Below, one piece after another: positions 37,851-49,104 of a stretch of 64,000 nt of DNA; within the stretch, counting starts at the first letter, position 1, and the number at the start of each line of letters is the position of its first letter. Origin of the DNA: Anarhynchus alexandrinus (lineage: Eukaryota; Chordata; Aves; Charadriiformes; Charadriidae); the NCBI GenBank assembly GCA_008711295.1, contig VUYV01000224.1:923420-987419 (forward strand), read 5' to 3'. Below the pieces are notes generated by a model. It did no database searches, was not told where the DNA came from, and was given only the letters and a program-made list of their open reading frames with translations. The translations under genes were made by a program, and so were the position numbers.

Positions 37851-38310
37851 AAATCAGGTGTAAATCACTTGGTGCTCATGCATGAAATAATCGAGCAGTC
37901 ATGCACGCACTAATTGGGCATTCATATGCAAAATAACTGGGCGCTCATGCGTGAACGACTTGGGTGCTCATGCATGCACTAATTGGGTGCTGATGCACAC
38001 AGTAATTAGGCGTTCATGCATGCACTAACTGGGCATTCATGCGTGGACTAACCCTCCACACGTGGGTGAACTAGTTGTGAATCTGAGCGCAGGTTCACCA
38101 CGCGCTCATGCAGGACCCTTTTGGTTGCTCATGCGTGCGCTGGTGGGGCACTCATGCATGAACTAATTGGGTGCTGATGCGTGCACTAATTGGGTGCTCA
38201 TGCACGAACTCTTTGGGTGCTCAACTGTAAATTAACTGGGCACTTGTGCGTTCACTGATTAGACACTTACGCATGAATTTATTAGGCACTAATGCATGAC
38301 CCGACGGGGT
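37850..38310. repeat. 23-bp minisatellite with TAATT and ATGCAT cores
   Basis: About 19 to 20 imperfect copies of a 23-bp unit near actaattgggtgctcatgca plus tgc. Good units run through 37960-38040 and 38150-38220. One interior stretch (38050-38100) has decayed. Most units carry a homeodomain-like TAATT and an octamer-like ATGCAT. No open frame is conserved. Confidence 0.85.
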
Positions 38311-38319
38311 GCTCCTGCT

Positions 38320-41300
38320 GGGACAAGCAGAGCTCGGCGACAGCATCGCACACGGGCAGGGAAACCTGCCGGCACCAAGCACGGCGCGACGCAGCACCCG
38401 AAATACCCGCTGGTTCCCCCGGCACGGGTGAGCTGGTGGTTTTCTCTCCCCAGCAGCCTTGCTGCCGCACGCCAGCCCATCTCACACCTTCCCCCGAGCT
38501 CCCCGGTGCGTAGGAAGCAGCTACTGCCGTACAGACAACTTAAACTCTGTTCTGGCACAGCATAAATACGAGAAGCTCCAAAAGCAGGAGACAAGGTCTG
38601 CACTGTGTGGAATGATTTAGGTCAGTCACACTTCTGCAATGATTTATTTAAGCTCTAGCAGTTCCTGGCCTGAGTGAGGGAAAAAAAAGAGGGGAAAAAA
38701 AAATAGAATCCCCCGTATTTACACTATTTTTCTGTAATGTTTACGTGGTGGAAGTTACAGCATCATCTGCCAAGGCTGTTTTAATCTGGGCCTGCAGACA
38801 TTTCCACTACACACTCGCATTTCTTGGGGTTCAGACTGTGCTGGAGCAACTTGCTAAGCACAAAATCTCATCTGCAAAAGCTTTGGAGTGGTTGGGTCTT
38901 TCTCACTGACGAGGAAGTCCCTCGGTCGCTACCGAGGCTCCACCAGGAACGACTTTGCCTTCATTGCCATCGAAAAAAACGGCCATTGCGAGCGGACGCA
39001 GAAGCAAAGCGGCCAGAAACAACCCACTGCGGGCACAACTCCACAAACCCACAGCCGGCGAACGGGCGCTGGTGGGAGCCCAGTGCCGGGCAGCGCGTCC
39101 CGCGCCGGAGCCAGCACCAGCCCGGCAAAGCAGGACCAGAAACGAGGGGGTCCCCAGGACGGGCACTGGAGGCGATGCCTAGCTTGGTAGCTATGTATAT
39201 AAATGTATAGATGTATATATACCAGGCAAGTGGTCACGGGCTCGCTGTGACGCAGGTGCCTGGGCCAGCAGCCCAGCGGGCTGGCATCAGTGAAAGCACT
39301 GGCCAAAATCACCTTCCCTGCCCTCCTCGCCACCCCGCTCAGTCCTCTATTAATGCTCTCACTGAACTCTATGGAAGGAGCTGCAACAGTTGATCCAATC
39401 AATAAATATACATTTTCTACATCCCTCAAGTCTGTAATATCTCTCTGTATATAAGAGGCCACGAGGGATTTTGTTTTAATTAGAGGAATGCTTAAGACTA
39501 CTCTGCCTACCGCTTAATCTGCCTTGGAAACACAGCGGGGGAGAGGTGGTCCTCCCGCAGAGCTCCGCTCACAGCCCAGCTTCTCGCCAGCAGCAGCCCG
39601 AAGGCTCAGCGACGGCACGAGGGCAGGACGAGGGAGACAGAGCGGACCACAGCCCGTATCCCCCTCCCTCTGACACCTCCATCGCGAGCCAGGGAACGAA
39701 GTGATGCTAAACTGGAGTGGCTCCGACCCCACCACCCTTCGGACTCAGCTCATCTCCTGCCACACGCCTGCCGGTATGGAACGTGGCAGTGTCTTCTCTA
39801 GGCTGAAAACCTGCTTGCATCTCCAGCCAAAGTGCAAGGCGGCTCTTCTCTTGGGATGCAGGGAATATTCCCGTTTTCCTACCAGTGACGGGGCTCTCCC
39901 TCCTGGCAGCGATGCTCTGCGAAAGAAGGGTCGAGTGTCTGAACATCGCCCACCGCCATAGATCCACATCGGGGAGACAGCCTTAAACAGCCACAGCACC
40001 CGCCCAAAAAGCGCGGAGCTCCAGTGCTGGCTGCAGAGGCAGGAAGAAAATTCAGCTTTTGGTATTTTACTGCTTATAAAATCTCATGGTGTCCTCCCAG
40101 CACACAACCCGGGCCCTGGGGAAGCCCCGAGCAGCGGGGACACCCCCCGAGCAGCTTGGAGCAGGCTAGCCTCGGGGCCGGGGGCGCACGGCTGGGCATC
40201 CTGTGCTCAGGGGGTTCCTCTCCTTCAGCAAAACATGCCCAGACTTGATTTATTGGGGTGTAACTCGTGCCTGGGGCTGGGAGCATCCCCCCTCCCCTGC
40301 CCGGCACCCCCGGGGTGGGAATTACTGGGCAGGGTCCAGACACGTCCCCGGTCTGAAGGGTGGCAATTATTCGTGGCGATACGGGGAGGAGGCGTCAGGA
40401 ATGCATTTCGTGGCGAGGGAAGAGTGGAGCTTTCTAGCGCACAAAACACACATTGCCAAAGTTTGCAAAGGTGGCGTTGTTTTTTAAGGGAATGTAACAG
40501 CTGCTGAGGTACCACGGCAAGGAAATACCTGCGGTCGGAGAGCAAACCTCTGCACAGACGGCATGCGTCCTCGGAAACAGCCCTCGGTGGCCTCAGATGG
40601 CTCTGCCTCCGTGCCGGGCTCCACGCGAGGCCGTGTGTCAGCCGCCGTCAAACGCAGCTGTCTTTGCCGCAGAGCGCCAGGAAGCCACCGGGTTTCCCCG
40701 GGGCTCCCGTGCCGCTGCCAGAGCTGCGCCCAAACCCCTGCCCTCGGTGTACACCACCAACGCGGGCGTCTGGAAGGTGCATCTCCAGTTCAGCCCAGTC
40801 CCACCAGTGCTCAGGGAACACTTCAGCCCCAGTCCAGCACAGCGCTCAGCTCCTGCGTAACTCCAAACAGGCAAGGAGTCGGTCAGGGAGCAAAGCTGCC
40901 CTCTGCCCGGGAGGATGAGGAGGAATAAAAAGGGGGAATAATAAACAAAAAAAAAGCCCTACAGGAAAAAAAATACTCACTGATGTCTTTGATGCTCTCA
41001 GAGTAAACAAAAGTATACGGAGGCACTGCTTTATGCTCACCCCTAGGACCGGCAGCACACATTTATTGCTCTTCCACACATTTATTGTTGTTGTTCTGCT
41101 GTTAACAGCAAAAAAGCCGCGCAGGGGATGGCCCAGGGCAGAGCGCGCTGCGGCCACGTGGGCCATAATGGCAATCGAGGGAGCTCAACGCGGCGTGTGT
41201 GTGTGTGTGAGTGATGGGAGGGGGTGCCAGAGACCCCGGCCGGTGCCTCGTGTGTGGGACCACGTTGGTGGAGATCCCCCGTGCAAAGCGTCCCCAAAGA

Positions 41301-42960
41301 CAAAGCTGGGCTTGAAACCGGCCTGCCACAACGAGGAGAAAGGAGGGTTGGGGTGGGAAGGAGCTCAGCGCGGCGTGTCTCACTGCTTTGCTCTGGAAGG
41401 GCTTCGCCCGGCTGTGTCCCACCTCCCCACCGGCTTCTTTCTCGCTTCACAGCAGCTCCGCGGAGCATAAACTCAGCAAATCCAGTTCCCGCTGCGAAAC
41501 ACCCAGCGTGTCTCTTTAAACACAACGTGGTGCACGTCTAAGGAAAAACTCCGTTACGCAAACGCAAATGAAGGCAGCAATAAAGTCCTCAACGTTATCC
41601 AAAGCGTTGGGTTTACAGTTAACCGGTTCCCACGGAGGAAACGCGGCTTTTGCCGGTGCCGCGGCTCCCCGCCCTCGCCAGCCCGCCTCTCCCAGACCTC
41701 CTCAGCCCAGGAAACTCGCGGCTCCTTTGATCCTTTCTTTCTCATGTGTGGAATTCCAGAGCGTAAAAATGTTAACGTGCTTCCTGGGAAACTACCAAAA
41801 TAATATCCGACGTTCACGTTTGGGGTCCGCCTCTAAATTACAACGATCTGCTGTTCTTACTATCCTCAAGCAACTGCACCCAAAAGGCATATTAGAAAAA
41901 AATTCAGTTTTCCTCTTTGTATTCACTTTTAGTTGGGCCACTGCGGTGCCACTAAGTCCGATACCATACAAGAAACGAAAATTGTCTCGTTTTGCCTTTG
42001 CCCTGCACAGCGGGGGGAAGGAGATCGCCAGGGTGTTTCCACTCCCAATCTCCGACTACGTATTTTAACTTGTTAATTTAAAAGCAGTTCGTTTTGCACC
42101 TTTGGCCTCCTTTAAGAACGATCTGCATATGAACTGCGAGCTTTCCGAAACGGGGAACGTCTGGGTAATAAAATGCTGTGAAACAGGATTTCCAGTGGGA
42201 GCAGAAAGAGGTGTTTTAGCGGCACCTGTTAGCCGGGCGCTGGGCTCGGCAAACCGCTCCAGAACTTGGCAACTGCTCCCACCCCCCACCCCGGGCCTTT
42301 CGTAAACCTATAGTTTATTTTTCCTCGTTTGTTTGCCTTTCGTTGAGCTCAGATGGTAAAAAATATATGGTTCAGTGTCACTCCTACCTTGGTCTGCGTG
42401 ACTTTTTTTATCCAAGCGGTTATCGCAATCCCTCACCTTTCTCAAATGTTTACATAAAGTTATGCACGTCAAGGGAACAGTTCCTAAAACTTCGTTTGTA
42501 TTTTAAAATATTCTGCTCGCAACAAATTTTAACGCATTTCTCACTCTTTCTATTTCCTTGTACTAAAAAAAATCAGCAAACCCACACGGATGCCACGGGG
42601 GGCCGCATCCCCTCGTCTCTTTTCAGAGGGAGCGGGGACGTCGGCAGCGCTGCCAGCGGCTCTCTGATGGAAAGCTAATGGAAAACCTCCTTTTAAAAAC
42701 CACTGAGGCCTGGCAAATCAGGGTTATTTTTGGAGAACAAAAAGATTCAGCTCTCCCCGCGCTCCTGAGGCTCGGCGGCACGGCCACCACGATGGCTAAA
42801 TGCAGAGCTCTCGCTGCCCGCGGCAGCGCAGCCAGCGGCTGTGCCGGGGCACGGCGGGTTCCTGGTGGGGAAGGGGAGAGGTGCCACACACCAAATGAGG
42901 AGCCACCAGTGGCTCTAATGGACACGTACAGAACGCCGCCCGTTTAATGAGCCCCGCAGC
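38320..42960. other. Non-coding spacer, DYNLL2-SRSF1 interval, middle part
   Basis: No coding exon, RNA gene or transposon was recognised. It includes a short GT run at 41197-41210 and A-rich runs near 38680-38705 and 40945-40975. Confidence 0.45.
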
Positions 42961-42965
42961 ACGGG

Positions 42966-43537
42966 TGTCCTGGTTTCGGCTGGGATGGAGATGATTTTCT
43001 CTCTGGCGGCCGTAGCGCTGTGGTTCGGGTTTGGGATGGGACCAGTGCTGGTAGCCCACTGGTGTGCTGGGTGGTCACTGGGCACTCAAGGCCTTTTCTG
43101 CTCCTCACCCCACCCCACCAGCGATGGGCTGGGGGGGCACAAAGCTGGGGGGGACACAGCCGGGACAGCTGACCCCAACTGACCGCAGGGATGTCCCACA
43201 CCGTGTGACGCCGTGCTCAGTAGGTAAAGCTGGGGAAGAAGATGGAAGGGGGGGACATTTGGAGTGATGGCATTTGTCTTCCCAAGTCACCGTTAGGCGT
43301 GATGGAGCCCGGATGTCCTGGGGATGGCTGAACACCGCCTGCCGTGTGTAGCAGGGAAAGAATTCCTTCTTTTGCTTTGCTGGTGTGCATGGCTTTTGCT
43401 TTACTTATTAAACTATCTATGTCTCAACCTATGAGTTTTCTCACTTTTACTCTTCCGATTCTCTCCCTGATCCCACCAGCGGGGAGTGAGCGAGCGGCTG
43501 CGTGGTCCCAGTTGCCGGCGGGGGTTAAACCATGACA
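42966..43537 (+). mobile_element. Solo LTR of an endogenous retrovirus
   Basis: The element is 572 bp, starting TGTCCTGGTTTCGGCTGGGA and ending GGTTAAACCATGACA, with TG...CA termini. Internal landmarks in order are a GACACAGCC-GGACAGCTGACC block, a CCGTGTGACG-GTGCTCAG promoter-like block with a decayed TATA position near 43221, ATTAAACTATCTATG, and a late GTGAGCGAGCGGCTGCGTGG block. From memory this matches a widespread avian ERV LTR. No viral genes flank it, so it is a solo LTR. I see no clear target-site duplication. Confidence 0.78.
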
Positions 43538-46500
43538 TGGTGGCTCTTGCTGCAAGGGCTGGTTTGCTCAGTGTTACCTCCCCGGTGTTTTGTCACCAGT
43601 GACGGTTTCCGTCCCCTGTATCAGGATGGCATCGTTCGCTCCGAGTCAAAGCGCGAGCGGTGGGAAAGGAGCTCCTGGCACTGGGGACGTGCACTACGGC
43701 AGATCCCGGCGCAGACGGCTCAGCCTGGCCGTATGCCACAGCGCTGGGGCACGGGAAGGCGTCGAGGGGAAGGGAGGCAACTCCGGGAAATGCAGAGAGA
43801 AATAAAAATAGCAAAAGAAAAAGGAGCGAAGGAGCAGTTGCAGGGGAAACCCTGTCCGGCCAGTCTCTGCCTAACCACGAGGGTCTTTCTGCAATGAGCA
43901 ACCCGAACGGATACGCTCCTTTTCGCTTGTTTATTCCTTAGCAGGAATAAACCTCAGCAGGTTTATTTTCATTAACAGTTTGCATTCATTTTCCTCCATC
44001 CACGTCAGGCTTTGGATGGAGCGTCCCACCAGGCAGGGAGAGGGAAGAGCACTGAAAGCGGCTGCTGCAATATTCAGTGACAGCGGGAGGCAGGGAGCGA
44101 CGGAGAGTGGGCAGAAGGAGCCCGCAGAGCCCTGTGTGAACATAAATGTTTTCCCAGGGAAAGAAATCAATTAAAGCAAGTTTGGGGGATTCATTTAAAC
44201 TTTTCAGGCTGTGCTTACCGCCGCCTCTTCCCCTCCCCGCCCCGAGACGTGGTGCGCTGGCACGTGGGAATCGAAGGTGAAACCAAGCGCTGAAAATCAG
44301 TGACATAAAAACAAGACAGCAGAAATCACACCAAACCCCCTGAATTTATTTTTTTAATTTTTTTTTTTTTTACATTAACCTTTAATTGCTACTAGCGAGA
44401 CAAACCACCCACATACAATTTAACTAGATTCTGCATCCGTGTGCCCCTTCAGCCAGCCCAGCACGTTGCTGGAGACCAGCCGGGGTGACGAGGTGATGAG
44501 GTGACGAGGTGGTTCGTGGTGCTGCACTGCTGCAGCCACAGGAACAGGTCCGGGCTGCGCTGGAGGAGCCCGTGAAGACCTCAGCAGTCTGCTCCAGGGA
44601 CCTTCCGATCCCGGCTCTGCCAAGCACATCGTGTTAACAGCTGCGATGGTGTAGCTGTTCTAATAAAGAAAAAAGAGCAATGTTTCAGGATTTCTAAAAA
44701 TGAGCATTTTCACAGTGCCTTCCAGGCGTGACTTGAATTCGGGTGGTGCCATCTACAGAAAATGCCAGCCCGCTCTTCGGGGTGGCTTTTCTTCTTTAAA
44801 TCTCCACCTGTGTGTGTCCTTTCGGGCTGGCTTTCGGCAAAAATTCACACCGTCGCAGCGTGTTGTGTTTTTCCTTTGCATCAAGACATGCCACAGCACG
44901 CGCATATGAAATCTGTTTGCTTACGTATAAACCTACATAGACAGAACGAGCTCTACCACCGTCCACTTTTATGGGAAATATTTTCAAACTTCCACACGCT
45001 TTCCTTGTCTTATCAACGTACTCAGAGTTTCTCTGAGAAAAATCACAGAATGTACTTATGCATCTTTTTTCTACGTGCAAATAATAACTTTGATAACATT
45101 GAGGCACTATTGAAAATCAAAGGCCCCCAAAATATCAGCTTAATATTTCAAGCTCCAAAGACACTGTCAGTGCAGTCTCGTGTTTCTGTCGAAATGCCAA
45201 AGAAACCACTCAAGCAGCGTATTCCGAACGACTGTTACGGGAGGGAAATGGCAAGTTTGGACAATTCAAAGCTTAGTTCTCCAAAAAAAAATGTTACAAC
45301 TTAAGCCCCCTTTTAAAAATGACCCTTTTCTTCTAAACAATCTGAGCTTTGATGAACTGTTACGTTGCAACAAAGTACGATTAGTCCCAGACTAATCCCA
45401 GCTGGATCGTACCGTGCTAAGGATTAGGAAAAAGGGGTTCTCGCTGACAGAGCCAGAGTGAGCGGTGAAGGGGACAAGAGCCACCCCGCGGGACTCAACC
45501 CAGCCCAGCGCTCCCTGCGCTGCCCCAACCCTGCCCGCCCGCCGCCGCGACACCTCCTGCTGCCAACGCCTCCGTTCCCTCGTAAATAAAAATGAGCGGT
45601 GACCCCACGATAAAGCATTTTAGTACTTTGAGTACTAAAAGACCCACCTGCAGCACGGGGATGCAAAGAGCCAGGGTGTGTTTTAACACCGGTCTGGGGA
45701 TGAAGGGGAGAGGAGGGAAGGCTGTGAAAAACCTCAGGAAGGGCCAAACCAAAGTTGTGTTTTTTCTTTCTCTGGGTGCGAAGGCCTAAACAGAGAGAGG
45801 AACGGCCGTAACAAAGTGTTCTCCAGCGTCTCTCTCCCCCTGGATAAGTTCAGCACGCTCAGACACTTCCCACACCGGGTCACACAGTTAATATCTGCAT
45901 TATTCATCAATATTCTCACTTGGTTTCATTACTGTCATTTTGAGAATGAAAGCTTGTCATTTTACACTAGTTGGCTTTTTTTTTTCAGCAAGATTATTTG
46001 CCATTTCCTTCCCAGTAATTTATTTTCTACATAATTAATGTTTAATGATTCTGCACATATACATTTTGCCAGAAAGCCAAAAGCAACTTCGACAAAACAA
46101 ATAAATGTTCTGCAGCTTATCCAACTGTTTTAAGCGCTCCGCTGATAACACAGAGCTAAAAAAGGTAATGAGGAAGAAAACATTCAATATTTCTATAAAG
46201 AGACACTTCATTAAGGTAATTAAGGCAATCATTTAAAGCAGTTATGAGGATTATTAACACACAAAAGAAATTATGCAATAGGGTTTTCGCAAACCAGGCA
46301 GACTTACCATTATTTTATGATGCCTTTAAGAATAACTTTTCAGCAGTTTAATAAACTTTTGAAAATAAAGACTCATTTCTTGGCAAATGATGGAGCCTCC
46401 CCTACACCTGGGAAGAGCATAGCTGGGACCTTCGAGATTTGGTTTGTTTGTGGGGAGAGGAGTTGTTCTTTTCTTTTATTTTATTTTTTTTTTTTTTAAT

Positions 46501-47930
46501 ATGCAACAAGTCTGGCAAATAACTGAATGAAATTGCTAAATTGTGCTGGTTCAAAAAATGTATTTACCGCCAAGCACCCACCAACGCCATATAGATCAGC
46601 ACTGGAAACACGGGGGCACCACAGTCATCATCTCCCCAGTTCCTATTCCGCTACAGAGAGAACTGTGAAACCATAACACTCTCTTAAAGATGTAGAAAAT
46701 CCCTAGATAGATGGTAGTTTGTACTTTGCAAACCACCACTTCTGAAGATGGGCTTTCTCGTAACATCTTTCAGTGATTAATAGCAGTCTTTATTTAAACC
46801 ACTAGCAACCTAACAGACATGACCAATGTTAAAAATCACCAGAGCAGAGCACATCGCTACTTAAATCTATACAAGAGAAGAATGAAAGGCATTTGTAACA
46901 GTCAAACATGTTATGACGTTACACTGAAAATATTTTTCTAACTGTAAGTCACCAGGATTGCTGTTTTTCTAGCGGAATATGCATTTTTAATTAACTCATG
47001 AAAAATGAAGTATGCATGACAGACTCCACTAAAGAGGCATGACACATTTTTCAAAATCCCTTAATTAACTTAGGAGCCTAAAGGGTTTTTCTACACACTC
47101 AGACACTACTTTAACCCCATCACGGTGGTTACAGAGACTCAACCTTTCCTGCACCACGGGGACTCGCTTATGCCGATACAGCAAGTACCAAGGGATAAAT
47201 GAGAGACATCCAGATTGCCGAAGCGCAACTTTTTCAAGCGTTTTTAGACGCATCCCTCCCACATCTGTTCTATCTTATGGACCATACAAAATACTCTCAC
47301 TTCACAAGCAACGTGCAACCTGCACTCCCAGCGTGAGCAGCGGCAGGAGTCGCGCTGGCTCAGGACGAGGGGGGGACAAGTGGCCATGCTCCAAGAGCTA
47401 GGGGCACAGGGAAGCAGTTTGTCTATCTAAAGCCACATTTACTGCCTTAACACATCTTAGAGGGCTTTGTGACAAACTAGACTCATACATTGGTGCTTTA
47501 CAGTGACTTTATTTAAGTTATAACCTCATAAACATAATGTAGCTGTACATTATTTTCTTGCTTCTTCCCCAGGGAATCCTTTTTTGCTCTTTCATACACG
47601 TTTCTCCTGTTAACTCTACATTAAACCTCCGAAGTCACGCCATATAGCACGCATGTGTGCAGCGCACAGCCCTCAGGAGACGGAATTTTCATAAATGCAT
47701 CCACTTGAGACATGACTGACTCAATCTCAAATGCTTTTTTGTTCCTCCACTTTTATTAACCTACATAAACATAAAACAAAGTGAAGTACATTCTTAATGC
47801 TTGTTCTGTCCAAAGTCATCGCACTCAGCCTGCAAAGTAGATTTGAGTGTCCTTCCAGACCAGACCATGAGATTAGGCTATGAGCCCTTAAGAACCCCGA
47901 CGCAGCGTTCAGAAACGGGAGAGCTCAGTG
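43538..47930. other. Non-coding spacer, DYNLL2-SRSF1 interval, right part
   Basis: No coding exon was recognised. A short (ggtgacga)n-like repeat lies at 44484-44513. From 45.8 to 47.8 kb the sequence is AT-rich with many TAATTA, ATGCAT and octamer-like words and looks like conserved regulatory sequence or UTR of an unknown transcript. TTTATT (AATAAA on the minus strand) occurs near 47752. Confidence 0.45.
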
Positions 47931-47939
47931 TTGGGGTGA

Positions 47940-47992
47940 AAACTAAACAAAACAGGACAAAACAAAACAGAACAAAACAAAACCCAACAGCC
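47940..47992. repeat. (AAAAC)n microsatellite
   Basis: Runs of aaacaaaac and aacaggac variants over about 50 bp, about 900 bp upstream of the SRSF1 start codon. Confidence 0.8.
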
Positions 47993-48329
47993 CTAAAACT
48001 TAAATTTAATGCTCTACTGTAGGGGACACGTAAGCAGGATGCTCGCATGGCCGAGCAGTGGACCCAGGCCTGGATGCAGCTCCCTGTGCCCTCAGGGCAG
48101 CCATTTTACCTCAGCGTGGCCGAGCCGGTCCCAGCCCGCTTCCGTCCTACCCTCGGCCCTCCCGCCCGCCTGGGGACCGGGCAGAGCCCTTTATCCCCAC
48201 ACCACACCGTGACGGAGCCGTGACTGCGGCCGCAGCCCTTCTGCCCGGGCCGGAGAGCGGCCCGCTCCCCGCCGGCCCCGCCGCCATCGCCCCCCCTCAG
48301 CCGCTGCGCACGGCCTAACCGCCACCACC

Positions 48330-48910
48330 CCCCGCGCAGTGCATTATGGGACACGCCCCACGCCTTGGCGCCAAGCGCCGCCGCAGTGCATTGTGGGATA
48401 CACCCTGCCCCGGCCGGGCCTTCTTGGCGCGGCCGCCGCACCGGACGTGACGCCATACGGCCTGCCGCCGTAAAAACCGCGGCCGGGTATTGCGTTCTTC
48501 TCCCACGGTGGGCAGTGGGGGCCTTCCGAGGGAGAAGCGGGCTCGCTGCACCCTCACGCTCAACAGCGGCGCTGCCAGCACGGCTTCGGCTTCTTCGGCG
48601 GAGCTGCTAAGGGGCGAGAAAGGAGGAACTACTTTTCTCCGGAGCGGCGCATGCGCAGGGCGGAGGAGTGAGGGCGCGGCGGAAGACCCGGGCGCCGCCT
48701 CGTTCTCCGCCAGCGCGGGCGGTACTGCGTCCCGGGGTGAAATCGCTGCGCGCAGTAGGACCGCGAGGGGAGCTGCCGTCGCCATTTTGAAGCGGTTGTT
48801 GGGGGAGGCGGCGTGTGCGCTCCCTTGTGCCCGGTCCGGCCCCGCGCCCGCTCGCCCGCCCGCTCTCCGCGCTCCGGCCCTCCACCGCCGCAGCCATTGC
48901 TGACCTTGCC
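48330..48910 (+). promoter_or_regulatory. SRSF1: SRSF1 CpG-island promoter and 5' UTR
   Basis: TATA-less CpG island. Two near-duplicate elements, GCATTATGGGA (48341-48351) and GCATTGTGGGA (48388-48398), resemble the TCCCAGAATGC half of ZNF143/THAP11 sites. Between them CTTGGCGCCAAG (48364-48375) is a perfect E2F-like palindrome. A YY1-like CGCCATTTTGAAG begins at 48779 inside the likely 5' UTR. The start site is not directly visible; I estimate 48650-48800. Factor assignments are motif-based inference. Confidence 0.65.
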
Positions 48911-49104
48911 ATGTCCGGAGGGGGCGTGATCCGCGGCCCAGCCGGCAACAACGACTGCCGCATCTACGTGGGGAACCTGCCCCCCGACATCCGCACCAAG
49001 GACATCGAGGACGTATTCTACAAGTACGGGGCCATCCGCGACATCGACCTCAAGAACCGCCGCGGGGGCCCACCCTTTGCTTTCGTCGAGTTTGAGGACC
49101 CCAG
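48911..49104 (+). CDS. SRSF1: SRSF1 coding exon 1
   Basis: Encodes residues 1-64 and two bases of Arg65, covering most of RRM1. The donor is CCAG|GTGAGA. Intron 1 (49105-49400) holds a short CA repeat at about 49114-49129. Confidence 0.96.

Noticed and set aside
37850..38310. CRISPR-like array
   Set aside because: This is a eukaryotic genome. The units are contiguous 23-bp tandem repeats without spacers of constant length, so it is a minisatellite.
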